8,299 nt of DNA, from NCBI GenBank assembly GCA_900553155.1, contig USCM01000072.1, positions 1 to 8,299 on the forward strand, in the 5' to 3' direction. The stretch is from an uncultured Prevotella sp. GTDB lineage: Bacteria > Bacteroidota > Bacteroidia > Bacteroidales > Bacteroidaceae. A program made the position numbers and the translations under genes. Each line of letters opens with the position of its first letter. The first letter of the stretch is position 1. The notes beneath the pieces were generated by a model. It did no database searches, had not been told where the DNA came from, and saw nothing but the letters and a program-made list of their open reading frames with translations. Shown piece by piece: positions 1 through 6,178 of this stretch.

Positions 1-111
1 CTTCTTGTACTACTTGTCTGTTTATGTAAATCTTTTCAAAGAACTCTTTCTTTTTGCTTCTCGAACACTCCTTAATCTCGTTTAGCTTGAGGTTCTGTTC
101 GTTCTCGAAAG
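1..111 (-). ncRNA. rRNA operon leader (5' part of the precursor, partial)
   Basis: Read on the minus strand, this stretch begins just downstream of a strong promoter and carries the motif GTTCTTTGAAAAG (bases 44 to 32), followed by a segment ending in ACAAGTAGTACAAGAAG at the window edge. I recall this arrangement from the leaders that precede 16S rRNA in Bacteroides and Prevotella; the GTTCTTTGAAAAG part resembles a boxA antitermination element. The 16S gene itself would lie off the left edge, so the call rests on the leader and promoter alone. It has no convincing reading frame. It could instead be a leader copy in front of another stable RNA. Confidence 0.68.
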
Positions 112-117
112 CGGATG

Positions 118-148
118 CAAAAGTAATACAAATAATCCAACCGTGCAA
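118..148 (-). promoter_or_regulatory. Strong Bacteroidota-type promoter driving the rRNA leader
   Basis: On the minus strand a TACTTTTG -7 box (bases 125 to 118) lies exactly 20 bases after a TTG -33 element (bases 148 to 146), which fits the Bacteroidota primary sigma factor consensus TTG-N19-21-TAnnTTTG. Upstream, bases 149 to about 185, runs of A and T alternate in the manner of an UP element, as expected for a very active stable-RNA promoter. Transcription should start near base 110 and run left. Confidence 0.75.
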
Positions 149-185
149 GAGTTTTGAGAAAAAAGTTTCAAAAAAGATGTATTTT

Positions 186-504
186 ATGGTTATAATTGAG
201 ATGAATCAAGCAAGCAGTCCCTTTTACGCTACTTTTTCAATATATTTTGTCTCAAATAACACGCTACTGATATAATACAAACTTATATCATTTTACTACA
301 AGTATCTTTGAAACAAACTTCGCCTTTACAAATTGTAGCACTTTTAAAGAGCACCACTTAAAAGAATGGAATATATATTATAAATAAGGAGAATACTATT
401 GTCAAAACGTACTAAACAACTGCACATTCCATCAGGTTTGTGCAATTATACAATGATATAAGATATAAAAACACCAAATAAGTACACTTTTTCGCACACA
501 ACTG
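186..504. other. AT-rich intergenic region, no gene supported
   Basis: This gap separates the leftward rRNA-type promoter from the rightward fabI promoter. It is strongly AT-rich and has no reading frame with recognisable protein features. It contains one AT-only hairpin, TGATATAA (268-275) and TTATATCA (283-290) with a 7-base loop followed by TTTT. It also holds a 21-codon TTG-started frame (399-461) behind an AGGAG at 387-391. Neither is strong enough to call as a gene or terminator. Confidence 0.6.
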
Positions 505-534
505 TTGGTAAATGTGCAAAAAGTTATACCTTTG
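505..534 (+). promoter_or_regulatory. fabI promoter with overlapping inverted repeat
   Basis: A TTG at 505-507 is followed after 19 bases by TACCTTTG at 527-534, a good match to the Bacteroidota -33/-7 consensus. The start of transcription would be near base 540, giving a 5' leader of about 105 bases before fabI. A perfect 7-base inverted repeat, GTGCAAA (514-520) and TTTGCAC (531-537), spans the spacer and -7 box, so a repressor could bind there. That regulatory reading is inference, because TTTGC is partly imposed by the -7 consensus. Confidence 0.7.
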
Positions 535-645
535 CACCGTCTTAAGAAGACATTAAGGTAAAGAACAGACTAATTTGTTGGATAAATAGGAAAAGTCAAC
601 ATCAACAAACAGTAAACATACATTATATAATATAATAGAACATTT

Positions 646-1506
646 ATGTCTTACAATTTATTGAAAGGAAAGCGCGGTATTATCTTCGGCGCATTGAATG
701 ACGCATCGATTGCGTGGAAAGTAGCAGAACGTGTCGTAGAGGAAGGCGCCCAGATTGTGTTGACCAACACAGCAGTGGCATGCCGTATGGGTACCATTGA
801 CGAGCTCGCCAAGAAGACCGGCGCAACTGTTATCCCAGCTGATGCGACATCGGTAGAGGATTTGAACAACCTCTTTGTTAAGGCCCAGGAGGCTTTGGGT
901 GGCAAAATCGACTTCGTTCTCCACTCATGTGCAATGAGCGTTAATATGCGCAAGAAGCGTACTTACGACGATCTTGACTATGGTTTCTTAGACAAGACCC
1001 TCGACATCTCAGCCATATCATTCCACAAAATGCTTCAGGTAGCCAAGAAGCTCGACGCCCTTAACAACGAGGCCTCGGTTCTTGCCCTTACCTACGTTGC
1101 TTCTCACCGTACTTTCTTCGGCTACAACGATATGGCAGACGCCAAGTCGCTGCTTGAGTCTATAGCCCGCAGCTTCGGTTATATCTATGGTCGCGAGAAG
1201 AAGGTGCGCATCAACACCATCTCTCAGTCGCCTACATTCACAACTGCCGGCAGCGGCATCAAGGGCTTCGACGGTCTTTACGACTTCAGCGACCGTATGT
1301 CTCCACTTGGCAACGCAAGTGCCGACGAGTGTGCCGACTACTGCGTAGTGATGTTCTCCGACCTTACTAAGAAGGTAACAATGCAGACCCTGTTCCACGA
1401 CGGTGGTTTCTCTAACATGGGTATGTCGCTCCGTGGTATGACTCAGTACAACAAGTCGTTCATCGACGATAACCGCGACGAGAACGGCAAGATTATCTAC
1501 GGATAA
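646..1506 (+). CDS. fabI: Enoyl-[acyl-carrier-protein] reductase (NADH), FabI type
   Basis: FabI reduces the trans-2 double bond of enoyl-ACP, the final step of each fatty acid elongation cycle, in the cytoplasm. The 286-residue protein has a Rossmann N-terminus with the divergent FabI nucleotide motif (GALNDASIAW, residues 15-24) in place of the classical SDR TGxxxGxG. Active-site residues fit FabI: Tyr150, Tyr160 and Lys167 (Tyr-x6-Lys), with the same 10-residue gap between the two tyrosines as E. coli Tyr146/Tyr156. SQSP at 193-196 begins the substrate-loop region, and HDGG at 251-254 is also typical. The C-terminus carries an extra tail of about 25 residues that I recall from other Bacteroidota FabI proteins. 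The start is the first ATG after the promoter; there is no clear Shine-Dalgarno sequence, as usual in this phylum. The gene is monocistronic, with its own promoter and a terminator about 40 bases after the stop. FabI is the target of triclosan. Confidence 0.96.
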   Translation: MSYNLLKGKRGIIFGALNDASIAWKVAERVVEEGAQIVLTNTAVACRMGTIDELAKKTGATVIPADATSVEDLNNLFVKAQEALGGKIDFVLHSCAMSVNMRKKRTYDDLDYGFLDKTLDISAISFHKMLQVAKKLDALNNEASVLALTYVASHRTFFGYNDMADAKSLLESIARSFGYIYGREKKVRINTISQSPTFTTAGSGIKGFDGLYDFSDRMSPLGNASADECADYCVVMFSDLTKKVTMQTLFHDGGFSNMGMSLRGMTQYNKSFIDDNRDENGKIIYG

Positions 1507-1542
1507 GTCAGGCAATAAATAATATATATTGTTTACATAATA

Positions 1543-1588
1543 AAAAAGCGAGTAGCCGAAGGTTTTAAGCCTCAGCTACTCGCTTTTT
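1543..1588. terminator. Bidirectional intrinsic terminator between fabI and the convergent operon
   Basis: The arms GCGAGTAGC (1548-1556) and GCTACTCGC (1575-1583) pair perfectly over 9 bases, with a possible inner AGG/CCT pairing. An A-run precedes the left arm and a T-run (1584-1588) follows the right arm, so the hairpin has a U-tract on either strand. It sits 41 bases after the fabI stop and 51 bases after the stop of the minus-strand gene ending at 1640, and should end both transcripts. Confidence 0.92.
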
Positions 1589-1639
1589 GCGTTATTAAAG
1601 ACATTGGGGGAGGCTCAGTTATATACCTTATTAATCTTC

Positions 1640-2581
1640 TTATTTGGACAGCGCTATCCAAGCCTCTTGCAGCATACCGTCCATAAACGTGTCGGCATTA
1701 ACCTTCTTCAAGGTATCCTTCATCTCGTTGATGCTGTTCCTACAGGTCCTCTTCTCGTTATCGGTAAGCAGCTTGCTGTACTCTTTACACATACGGGCAA
1801 GCTTCACAACGATACCCGTCTGCAAGGTTTTGGAATCTGCATCCTTTATAGCATCAAGGAAAGCGGCACGCATATTGCCAAACTGAAGCATAAAGTCAGT
1901 ATCGGTCTTTATATTGTTCATCTCCACAGACCACGGAATCGACTGCGTACTTGTTACGTTGCCATTATTGTCGTAGGTAGTTGTAACAACCACATCGCCA
2001 TCCGAGTAGGTCTTGGTTCGCACCACAGAGGTCTTAGTTGTCTTCTTTTTCGGGGCATTGATACTCGACTTATACTCTTCGAATCGAGCTGGAATGACAC
2101 CATATATATGATAGTACTGGCAATGATATTTGCCACCTTCCTTATACCATACATACAGATAAGCATGTCGGCGAAGCGGATCGTTGGCATCCTTAAAGCA
2201 CAATCCATAATAATTGCGCGACGTATAGCTGCCCAATTCCACTGTATACTCGTTGTTGGCTCCATAGCTATACCTGTTTCTTTGGCTAAACGAGACGCTG
2301 CCTGGCTTCTTGACAAACACGTCGTATGCCTTCATTGTTCCGTTAATCATAATTTTCTCTATCTCTTTAAACAGCTTTTTCTTGCTCGTAGAGAGTGCGA
2401 ACTCGGTATACTTGCAATAGCTAACAGAACTGTCGGGGCAGTCGACATTGAAGTTCGAGTTAGATAATATCTCGGTCGAAGGATCATTCAACACAATCTT
2501 GAAGATTGTCTCGATTTTTTCCTGTGCCGAAACCACAACTGTCTGTAATAGCAATATTGCCATTATTACAATCTGTCTCAT
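1640..2581 (-). CDS. Secreted protein of unknown function, last gene of the sigma-factor operon
   Basis: I do not recognise the family of this 313-residue protein. Residues 1-20 form a signal peptide (hydrophobic core, then VSAQ before a charged segment) with no lipobox cysteine, so the mature protein is probably periplasmic or exported. Residues 21-175 look like a mixed, aromatic-rich globular domain (Tyr clusters at 104-125 and 141-160). Residues 176-215 are a Lys/Thr/Asp-rich linker. Residues 220-313 are mostly predicted helix, with acidic and basic residues alternating and cysteines at 265 and 280. It starts 56 bases after the membrane-protein gene upstream, in an AT-rich spacer without a convincing promoter, so it is probably co-transcribed with the sigma factor. 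A long frame on the opposite strand (1604-2467) is its shadow. The context suggests a part in the same envelope response, but the sequence does not show what it does. Confidence 0.82.
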   Translation of the reverse strand: MRQIVIMAILLLQTVVVSAQEKIETIFKIVLNDPSTEILSNSNFNVDCPDSSVSYCKYTEFALSTSKKKLFKEIEKIMINGTMKAYDVFVKKPGSVSFSQRNRYSYGANNEYTVELGSYTSRNYYGLCFKDANDPLRRHAYLYVWYKEGGKYHCQYYHIYGVIPARFEEYKSSINAPKKKTTKTSVVRTKTYSDGDVVVTTTYDNNGNVTSTQSIPWSVEMNNIKTDTDFMLQFGNMRAAFLDAIKDADSKTLQTGIVVKLARMCKEYSKLLTDNEKRTCRNSINEMKDTLKKVNADTFMDGMLQEAWIALSK

Positions 2582-2637
2582 ACGTTATATATTTTACAGA
2601 ATTTCTATATCAAATATTATATACACTCTATTATAGT

Positions 2638-3330
2638 TTATTGCGCCACGTCATTGTCCGAGTCGTCACCCTCGAACACCTCCATAGCTTGAAGTTCCAG
2701 CTGGTTTATCTCAGCCGACTGATGTACACTTATAGCCTGAAGCAAGATATCAGCCTGCCTTACAGCCTCCTCAATGTCAATACTGTCTGCCTTTGCATCA
2801 ATAGCCTCATTAGCTTCAGCCACATACACCTTTGGCGGTCGTGGTTGCCAATAAGGCCGAGTCGACTTTCGTATATGCTGCCTTACTGGTTGTGGCTTGA
2901 TGCTGTCCACACCTATGCGTTGAGGGCGTTCGGCAGAGATGCTGTCTACAATCGAATCTACTGGCATACTATCCAACACCTGTTGAGCCAATGGCTTATT
3001 GTCCGTTGTATTATTATTGAGTTGCGTTGACGCCGCAAACAGAAGCAGAGCCACAGCCGCAGCCGATGTTATTCCAACCACAACCTTTCTCAACGTAAAG
3101 CGTCGCTGTACATTAGCCTGCTCTTGCTTTGGTTGGTCGGAAGCTTCCTCTCCAGTGGCAAACATACCGAACATCTCCCTATACGCCATCCAATCGTCGG
3201 TCGATATTTCGTCTGGACGGTCGTCATCGGTAGCCTTGCTAAAGTATTCTGCCAAGGCTTTCTCCTCGTCTATGGTGGTCAAGCCATCCATATAACGCTG
3301 TAGAAGTGATATGATTTGTCGGTCAGTCAT
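2638..3330 (-). CDS. Single-pass membrane protein, probable anti-sigma factor
   Basis: This 230-residue protein has the layout of an anti-sigma factor. A cytoplasmic helical domain (residues 1-80) includes a stretch, QRYMDGLTTIDEEKALAEYF, resembling the N-termini of Bacteroidota FecR-like anti-sigma proteins. One membrane segment follows (about 82-101, after basic RRFTLRK). The periplasmic tail of about 125 residues is rich in Pro, Asp and Gln. The tail has four short DSM/DSI motifs between 120 and 143 and no recognisable domain. The zinc-binding HxxxCxxC motif of ZAS anti-sigma factors is absent, and so is a FecR domain. The start codon overlaps the stop of the sigma factor gene by ATGA, which implies translational coupling and roughly matched amounts of the two proteins. 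By position and topology it should hold the sigma factor at the membrane until a signal releases it. This is inference; no binding residue can be pointed to. Confidence 0.8.
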   Translation of the reverse strand: MTDRQIISLLQRYMDGLTTIDEEKALAEYFSKATDDDRPDEISTDDWMAYREMFGMFATGEEASDQPKQEQANVQRRFTLRKVVVGITSAAAVALLLFAASTQLNNNTTDNKPLAQQVLDSMPVDSIVDSISAERPQRIGVDSIKPQPVRQHIRKSTRPYWQPRPPKVYVAEANEAIDAKADSIDIEEAVRQADILLQAISVHQSAEINQLELQAMEVFEGDDSDNDVAQ

Positions 3331-3845
3331 TTTCTGTTCCTTTCCTTTATCTGATTGAATAGTTTTCGTCGAGCCGACGATAGCACCGTCGCCACCGACT
3401 CTTTGCTAATGCCCAATATTGCGGCAATCTGCTCATTAGTGCGCCTTTCGGTCTGCCTGAGATTCATAACCTGCATCTCCCTTGGTGGCAGTTGGTCTAT
3501 ACGCTGCCTTAACCACTGCTCGTCCTCCTTCCATTCGAGCTTGCTTTCGGGAGTAGCGTCATTAGACTCTTGCCTCAACAACCACGACGTTGGCACCTCA
3601 TCGCCGTCAATGCTAACCTGTCGCTGCCGTCGCAACATATCTATAGCCACATTGCGGGCGACAACAGCGGCAAGACGAGCGGCATGGGCTGTGTCGCGGA
3701 GAGAGTCGTGCACAGCCCATAGCCTAAGCATCGCATCGCTTGCCGCATCGTCCACGTCGTCGGCACGTGCAAGATAGCGCCTGGCATAACCCGTGGCTAT
3801 ATTGCGCAGCTGCGTAGATATCTGTTCAAACTGTAGTTGATTCAC
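3327..3845 (-). CDS. ECF-type RNA polymerase sigma-70 factor
   Basis: The 172-residue protein has only the two sigma-70 domains found in extracytoplasmic-function sigma factors. Region 2 covers about residues 8-76: the acidic ADDVDDAASDAMLRLW stretch corresponds to region 2.1/2.2, and ARNVAIDMLRRQRQ to 2.3/2.4. Region 4 covers about 108-166, with LPPREMQV starting region 4.1 and a helix-turn-helix in NEQIAAILGISKESVATVL. A poorly conserved linker (about 77-107) joins them. Length is normal for the class, and the start gives a complete region 2. The gene begins 38 bases after the stop of the head-GIN gene and ends in a 4-base overlap with the probable anti-sigma gene. It probably directs RNA polymerase to envelope-related targets and perhaps its own operon. 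The particular ECF group cannot be assigned by eye. Confidence 0.93.
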   Translation of the reverse strand: MNQLQFEQISTQLRNIATGYARRYLARADDVDDAASDAMLRLWAVHDSLRDTAHAARLAAVVARNVAIDMLRRQRQVSIDGDEVPTSWLLRQESNDATPESKLEWKEDEQWLRQRIDQLPPREMQVMNLRQTERRTNEQIAAILGISKESVATVLSSARRKLFNQIKERNRK

Positions 3846-3883
3846 GGTTGTCGATATTTGTTTATGATATCCACTTTTGTCTA

Positions 3884-4666
3884 TTAGGGTTGGGCATTGA
3901 TTATGCCGTCAGGACTTTTGGGTGTGCTCGATGCATCACTGTCATTTATCACATTGGTATGGGTGCTTGTAGTGCTTATCGAGTCGTACTTCAGCATACT
4001 GTCATCAATACTGCCCGAGCCAATAATCACCTTTCCATACTTGTCTGCCTTACCCGAAACATATATTCGTCCAATCCCTGTAAGCGTGCAATTCAGTTTT
4101 GAGGCCTTACCTACCTTGCCGCTAATCACACCCGAACCAGCCATCGACAAACAAACATTATCAGCCTTGACTTCATCAATACTTATGCTTCCCGAACCTG
4201 CATTGTTGAAGAATGTATTGCTGGCAGTTATTCTACCAAGAGTAATTCCGCCCGAACCAGCCTGATTGAATGTAACCTTATCGCCCGACATTTTGTCTAC
4301 AATAATATATCCGCCACCTGCAAGATTGAAGACGCTAACCTCCGGAGCCTTTACCTCTATAACAACGTTGAACTTTCCCGACTTTTTGGATGTGTCTATA
4401 TATACATTGCCTATCTGCTTGGCAGCCTTTCGGATATTGAGCGAAGCACCGCTATTCTCGATGTATATCTGGTTGAAGTCGTTGGCATCGCCCACAAGGC
4501 GCACCTCACACGTCTTCGATTGCTCGTATACAACCTCAAGATTTCCAGCAACATTAAGCACGCTGAAAGGCTGAATCGACATAACCTTCTCGCTCTTCTG
4601 TGCCCCATATACCGATGTTGCCGCCATCAACATAGCAGCCAGCACCATTAAAAGATACTTCTTCAT
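3884..4666 (-). CDS. Secreted head-GIN domain (DUF2807) beta-solenoid protein
   Basis: This 260-residue protein starts with a signal peptide (residues 1-21, cleavage near VYGA). The head-GIN domain begins with the typical FSVLNVAGNLEVVYEQ stretch (34-49). The body is a striking repeat: FNLAGGG (113), FNQAGSG (133), FNNAGSG (153), LSMAGSG (173), CTLTGIG (193) and VIIGSGS (213) fall at an exact 20-residue period. That is the pattern of a right-handed beta-solenoid with one rung per repeat, as known for DUF2807 proteins. A Ser/Thr/Asp-rich, probably disordered tail follows (229-260). There is no lipobox, so it is soluble periplasmic or exported. It is the promoter-proximal gene of the operon with the ECF sigma factor, 38 bases upstream of it. 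It could be a target of the sigma factor, a sensor for the anti-sigma protein, or both. The molecular role of DUF2807 is not known to me. Confidence 0.9.
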   Translation of the reverse strand: MKKYLLMVLAAMLMAATSVYGAQKSEKVMSIQPFSVLNVAGNLEVVYEQSKTCEVRLVGDANDFNQIYIENSGASLNIRKAAKQIGNVYIDTSKKSGKFNVVIEVKAPEVSVFNLAGGGYIIVDKMSGDKVTFNQAGSGGITLGRITASNTFFNNAGSGSISIDEVKADNVCLSMAGSGVISGKVGKASKLNCTLTGIGRIYVSGKADKYGKVIIGSGSIDDSMLKYDSISTTSTHTNVINDSDASSTPKSPDGIINAQP

Positions 4667-4682
4667 GACATTATCTCCTATT
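4667..4682 (-). promoter_or_regulatory. Shine-Dalgarno-like site of the head-GIN gene
   Basis: On the minus strand TAGGAGATAATGTC stands directly before the ATG, placing AGGAG 9 bases upstream of the start. Purine-rich sites this clear are uncommon in this window, where fabI, sdaA and kduD have none. It supports the chosen start and suggests efficient translation of the first operon gene. Confidence 0.55.
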
Positions 4683-4836
4683 AAATAAGTAGTACATTAT
4701 ATATTATATGTAGAGAGAAGTCCAAACCTGCATGCCGGATCTCGACCCTTTCTATAGTTAATAACGTAGAAAAGGGAATTTCTCAATATTACAACAATAC
4801 ATTTAACACATATTTAACAGTTGACCTCTCTTTGCC
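4683..4836. promoter_or_regulatory. Divergent intergenic region with a candidate operator
   Basis: This is most of the 236-base gap between two divergent genes, so it should hold the promoter of the sigma-factor operon. No clear TTG/TAnnTTTG pair is visible on the minus strand, which would fit a promoter read by an alternative sigma factor. Two sequence oddities stand out in otherwise AT-rich DNA. One is a near-palindrome, CCTGCATGCCGG (4728-4739). The other is an imperfect inverted repeat, CCCTTTCTA (4746-4754) with TAGAAAAGGG (4767-4776), which has one extra A. Confidence 0.4.
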
Positions 4837-4869
4837 TTGCAAGCTATCAATAAAAATGTCGTAACTTTG
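4837..4869 (+). promoter_or_regulatory. Promoter of the serine ammonia-lyase gene
   Basis: TAACTTTG at 4862-4869 matches the Bacteroidota -7 consensus exactly. A TTG at 4837-4839 lies 22 bases upstream, slightly longer than the usual 19-21. The transcript would start near 4876, leaving a leader of only about 27 bases before the ATG at 4903, with no Shine-Dalgarno sequence. Confidence 0.65.
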
Positions 4870-4902
4870 TAAACAACAAAACAATAACTCCTAAAACAAT
4901 CA

Positions 4903-6144
4903 ATGGAATCGTTAAGAGAACTATACCGAATAGGTAAAGGACCGTCAAGTAGCCATACAATGGGTCCACAGAAGGCTGCGCAGATATTCGTGTCGCACAA
5001 CCGCGATGCGGCGTCGTTTGAAGTTACGCTCTATGGCAGTCTTGCCGCAACGGGCCGTGGCCACATGACCGACGTTGCCATAGACGAGGTACTTCGCCCC
5101 ATTGCCCCATTGCGCATAGAGTGGCAACCACAAGTGTTTCTGCCATTCCACCCCAACGGTATGAAGTTTGTAGCCTTCGACGCCAATGGCGCAAAGACAG
5201 ACGAGTGGATTTGCTACAGCGTTGGTGGCGGTGCTCTGTCCGAGGGCGAGAAGGGACGCTGGCTCACAAGCAAGCGTGAGGTGTATCAAAAGAATACGCT
5301 GAACGAGATACAGACATGGTGCGAAAACCACGGACGCAACTACTGGGAGTACGTAGACGAGTGCGAGGAAGAGGACATCTGGGACTACCTTATGGAGGTA
5401 TGGAAGGCTATGCAGCTAAGTGTGGAGCGTGGCATCGACCACGAGGGAGCTCTCCCGGGTCCGCTTAAGCTTCCGCGCAAGGGTCCTATCTACTACGTAA
5501 AGGCAAGCGGATACAAGCAGTCGTTGCAGTCGCGCGCCCTTGTGTATGCCTATGCCCTGTCGGTAAGCGAGGAAAACGCATCTGGCGGTACCATCGTTAC
5601 AGCCCCTACATGTGGTTCGTGCGGCGTGTTGCCAGCCGTTTTGTACCACCTTGCCAAAGGTCATAAGTTCAGCGACACACGCATACTGCACGCAATGGCC
5701 ACAGCCGGAATCTTCGGAAACGTTGTTAAGAAGAACGCTTCCATCTCTGGTGCCGACGTTGGCTGCCAAGGCGAGGTTGGTGTAGCTTGCGCTATGGCGT
5801 CTGCCGCAGCTTGCCAGTTGTTCGGCGGCAGTCCGTCGCAGATAGAATATGCAGCCGAGATGGGCCTTGAGCATCACCTTGGCATGACGTGCGACCCTGT
5901 GTGCGGATTGGTGCAGATACCTTGTATCGAGCGCAATGCCTTTGCCGCCACACGTGCGTTGGACGCCAACCTCTACGCTTCGTTCTCCGACGGCACCCAC
6001 ACCGTATCGTTCGACCGTGTGGTTAAGGTGATGAAGCAGACTGGCCACGACCTTCCTTCTCTGTACAAGGAGACGAGCGAAGGCGGATTGGCACGTGCAT
6101 ACGAGCAGCATCTCAAGACGCTTCAGGAACAAAAGCAAGGATAA
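4903..6144 (+). CDS. sdaA: L-serine ammonia-lyase, single-chain iron-sulfur type
   Basis: The enzyme deaminates L-serine to pyruvate and ammonia in the cytoplasm, using an oxygen-sensitive [4Fe-4S] cluster in place of pyridoxal phosphate. The 413-residue chain joins both subunit domains. The beta-type domain begins with GKGPSSSHTMGP (11-22) and runs to about 140. The alpha-type domain follows from about 160, with TAPTCGSCGVLPA (233-245), ADVGCQGEVG (284-293) and a segment from 328 with CDPVCG and IPCIERN. Cluster-ligand candidates Cys288, Cys330 and Cys341 are 42 and 11 residues apart, the same spacing as the ligands I recall for the Legionella enzyme (343, 385, 396). The fusion order and length fit the single-chain bacterial class, slightly shorter than E. 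coli SdaA. The start gives an intact N-terminal motif. The gene has its own promoter and no operon partner; the downstream gene is convergent. An antisense frame at 5416-6174 is a shadow. Confidence 0.95.
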   Translation: MESLRELYRIGKGPSSSHTMGPQKAAQIFVSHNRDAASFEVTLYGSLAATGRGHMTDVAIDEVLRPIAPLRIEWQPQVFLPFHPNGMKFVAFDANGAKTDEWICYSVGGGALSEGEKGRWLTSKREVYQKNTLNEIQTWCENHGRNYWEYVDECEEEDIWDYLMEVWKAMQLSVERGIDHEGALPGPLKLPRKGPIYYVKASGYKQSLQSRALVYAYALSVSEENASGGTIVTAPTCGSCGVLPAVLYHLAKGHKFSDTRILHAMATAGIFGNVVKKNASISGADVGCQGEVGVACAMASAAACQLFGGSPSQIEYAAEMGLEHHLGMTCDPVCGLVQIPCIERNAFAATRALDANLYASFSDGTHTVSFDRVVKVMKQTGHDLPSLYKETSEGGLARAYEQHLKTLQEQKQG

Positions 6145-6151
6145 TAAAAAG

Positions 6152-6178
6152 GAGGGTGTGCCATTAACGCACACCCTC
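6152..6178 (-). terminator. Terminator hairpin overlapping the end of the mutarotase gene
   Basis: GAGGGTGTGC (6152-6161) and GCACACCCTC (6169-6178) pair perfectly over 10 bases around a 7-base loop. Read on the minus strand the hairpin is followed by CTTTTTATTA, a good U-tract, so it works best for the leftward kdu operon. On the plus strand it is followed by TATCATTAC, a poor U-tract, so it may stop the sdaA transcript only weakly. The last four codons of the mutarotase form one arm and its TAA lies in the loop. Confidence 0.85.

Noticed and set aside
54..275. 73-codon plus-strand reading frame at the left end
   Set aside because: It lies across the minus-strand stable-RNA promoter and leader, has a biased Phe/Ser composition and no recognisable motif; the promoter reading explains the sequence better.
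268..290. TGATATAA / TTATATCA hairpin followed by TTTT
   Set aside because: The stem is only A and T (one GC pair), there is no gene upstream for it to terminate, and such palindromes arise by chance in AT-rich gaps.
399..461. 21-codon TTG-started frame behind AGGAG, upstream of the fabI promoter
   Set aside because: It is short, with a rare start codon in AT-rich DNA and no visible promoter or family; a chance Shine-Dalgarno match is likely.
1018..1515. 165-codon minus-strand frame inside fabI
   Set aside because: It is antisense to a fully conserved fabI frame and is Val/His/Arg rich with no domain.
1604..2467. 287-codon plus-strand frame antisense to the secreted protein gene
   Set aside because: The minus-strand frame has a clean signal peptide, is longer and fits the operon; the plus-strand product has shadow-like composition and overlaps past no promoter.
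2582..2637. Possible separate promoter before the secreted unknown gene
   Set aside because: The spacer is AT-rich and has TATTTG-like strings, but none keeps TAnnTTTG spacing with an upstream TTG; read-through from the operon is simpler.
5416..6174. 252-codon minus-strand frame inside the serine ammonia-lyase gene
   Set aside because: It is antisense to conserved catalytic segments, with Cys/Arg-rich composition typical of a shadow frame, and runs through the terminator hairpin.
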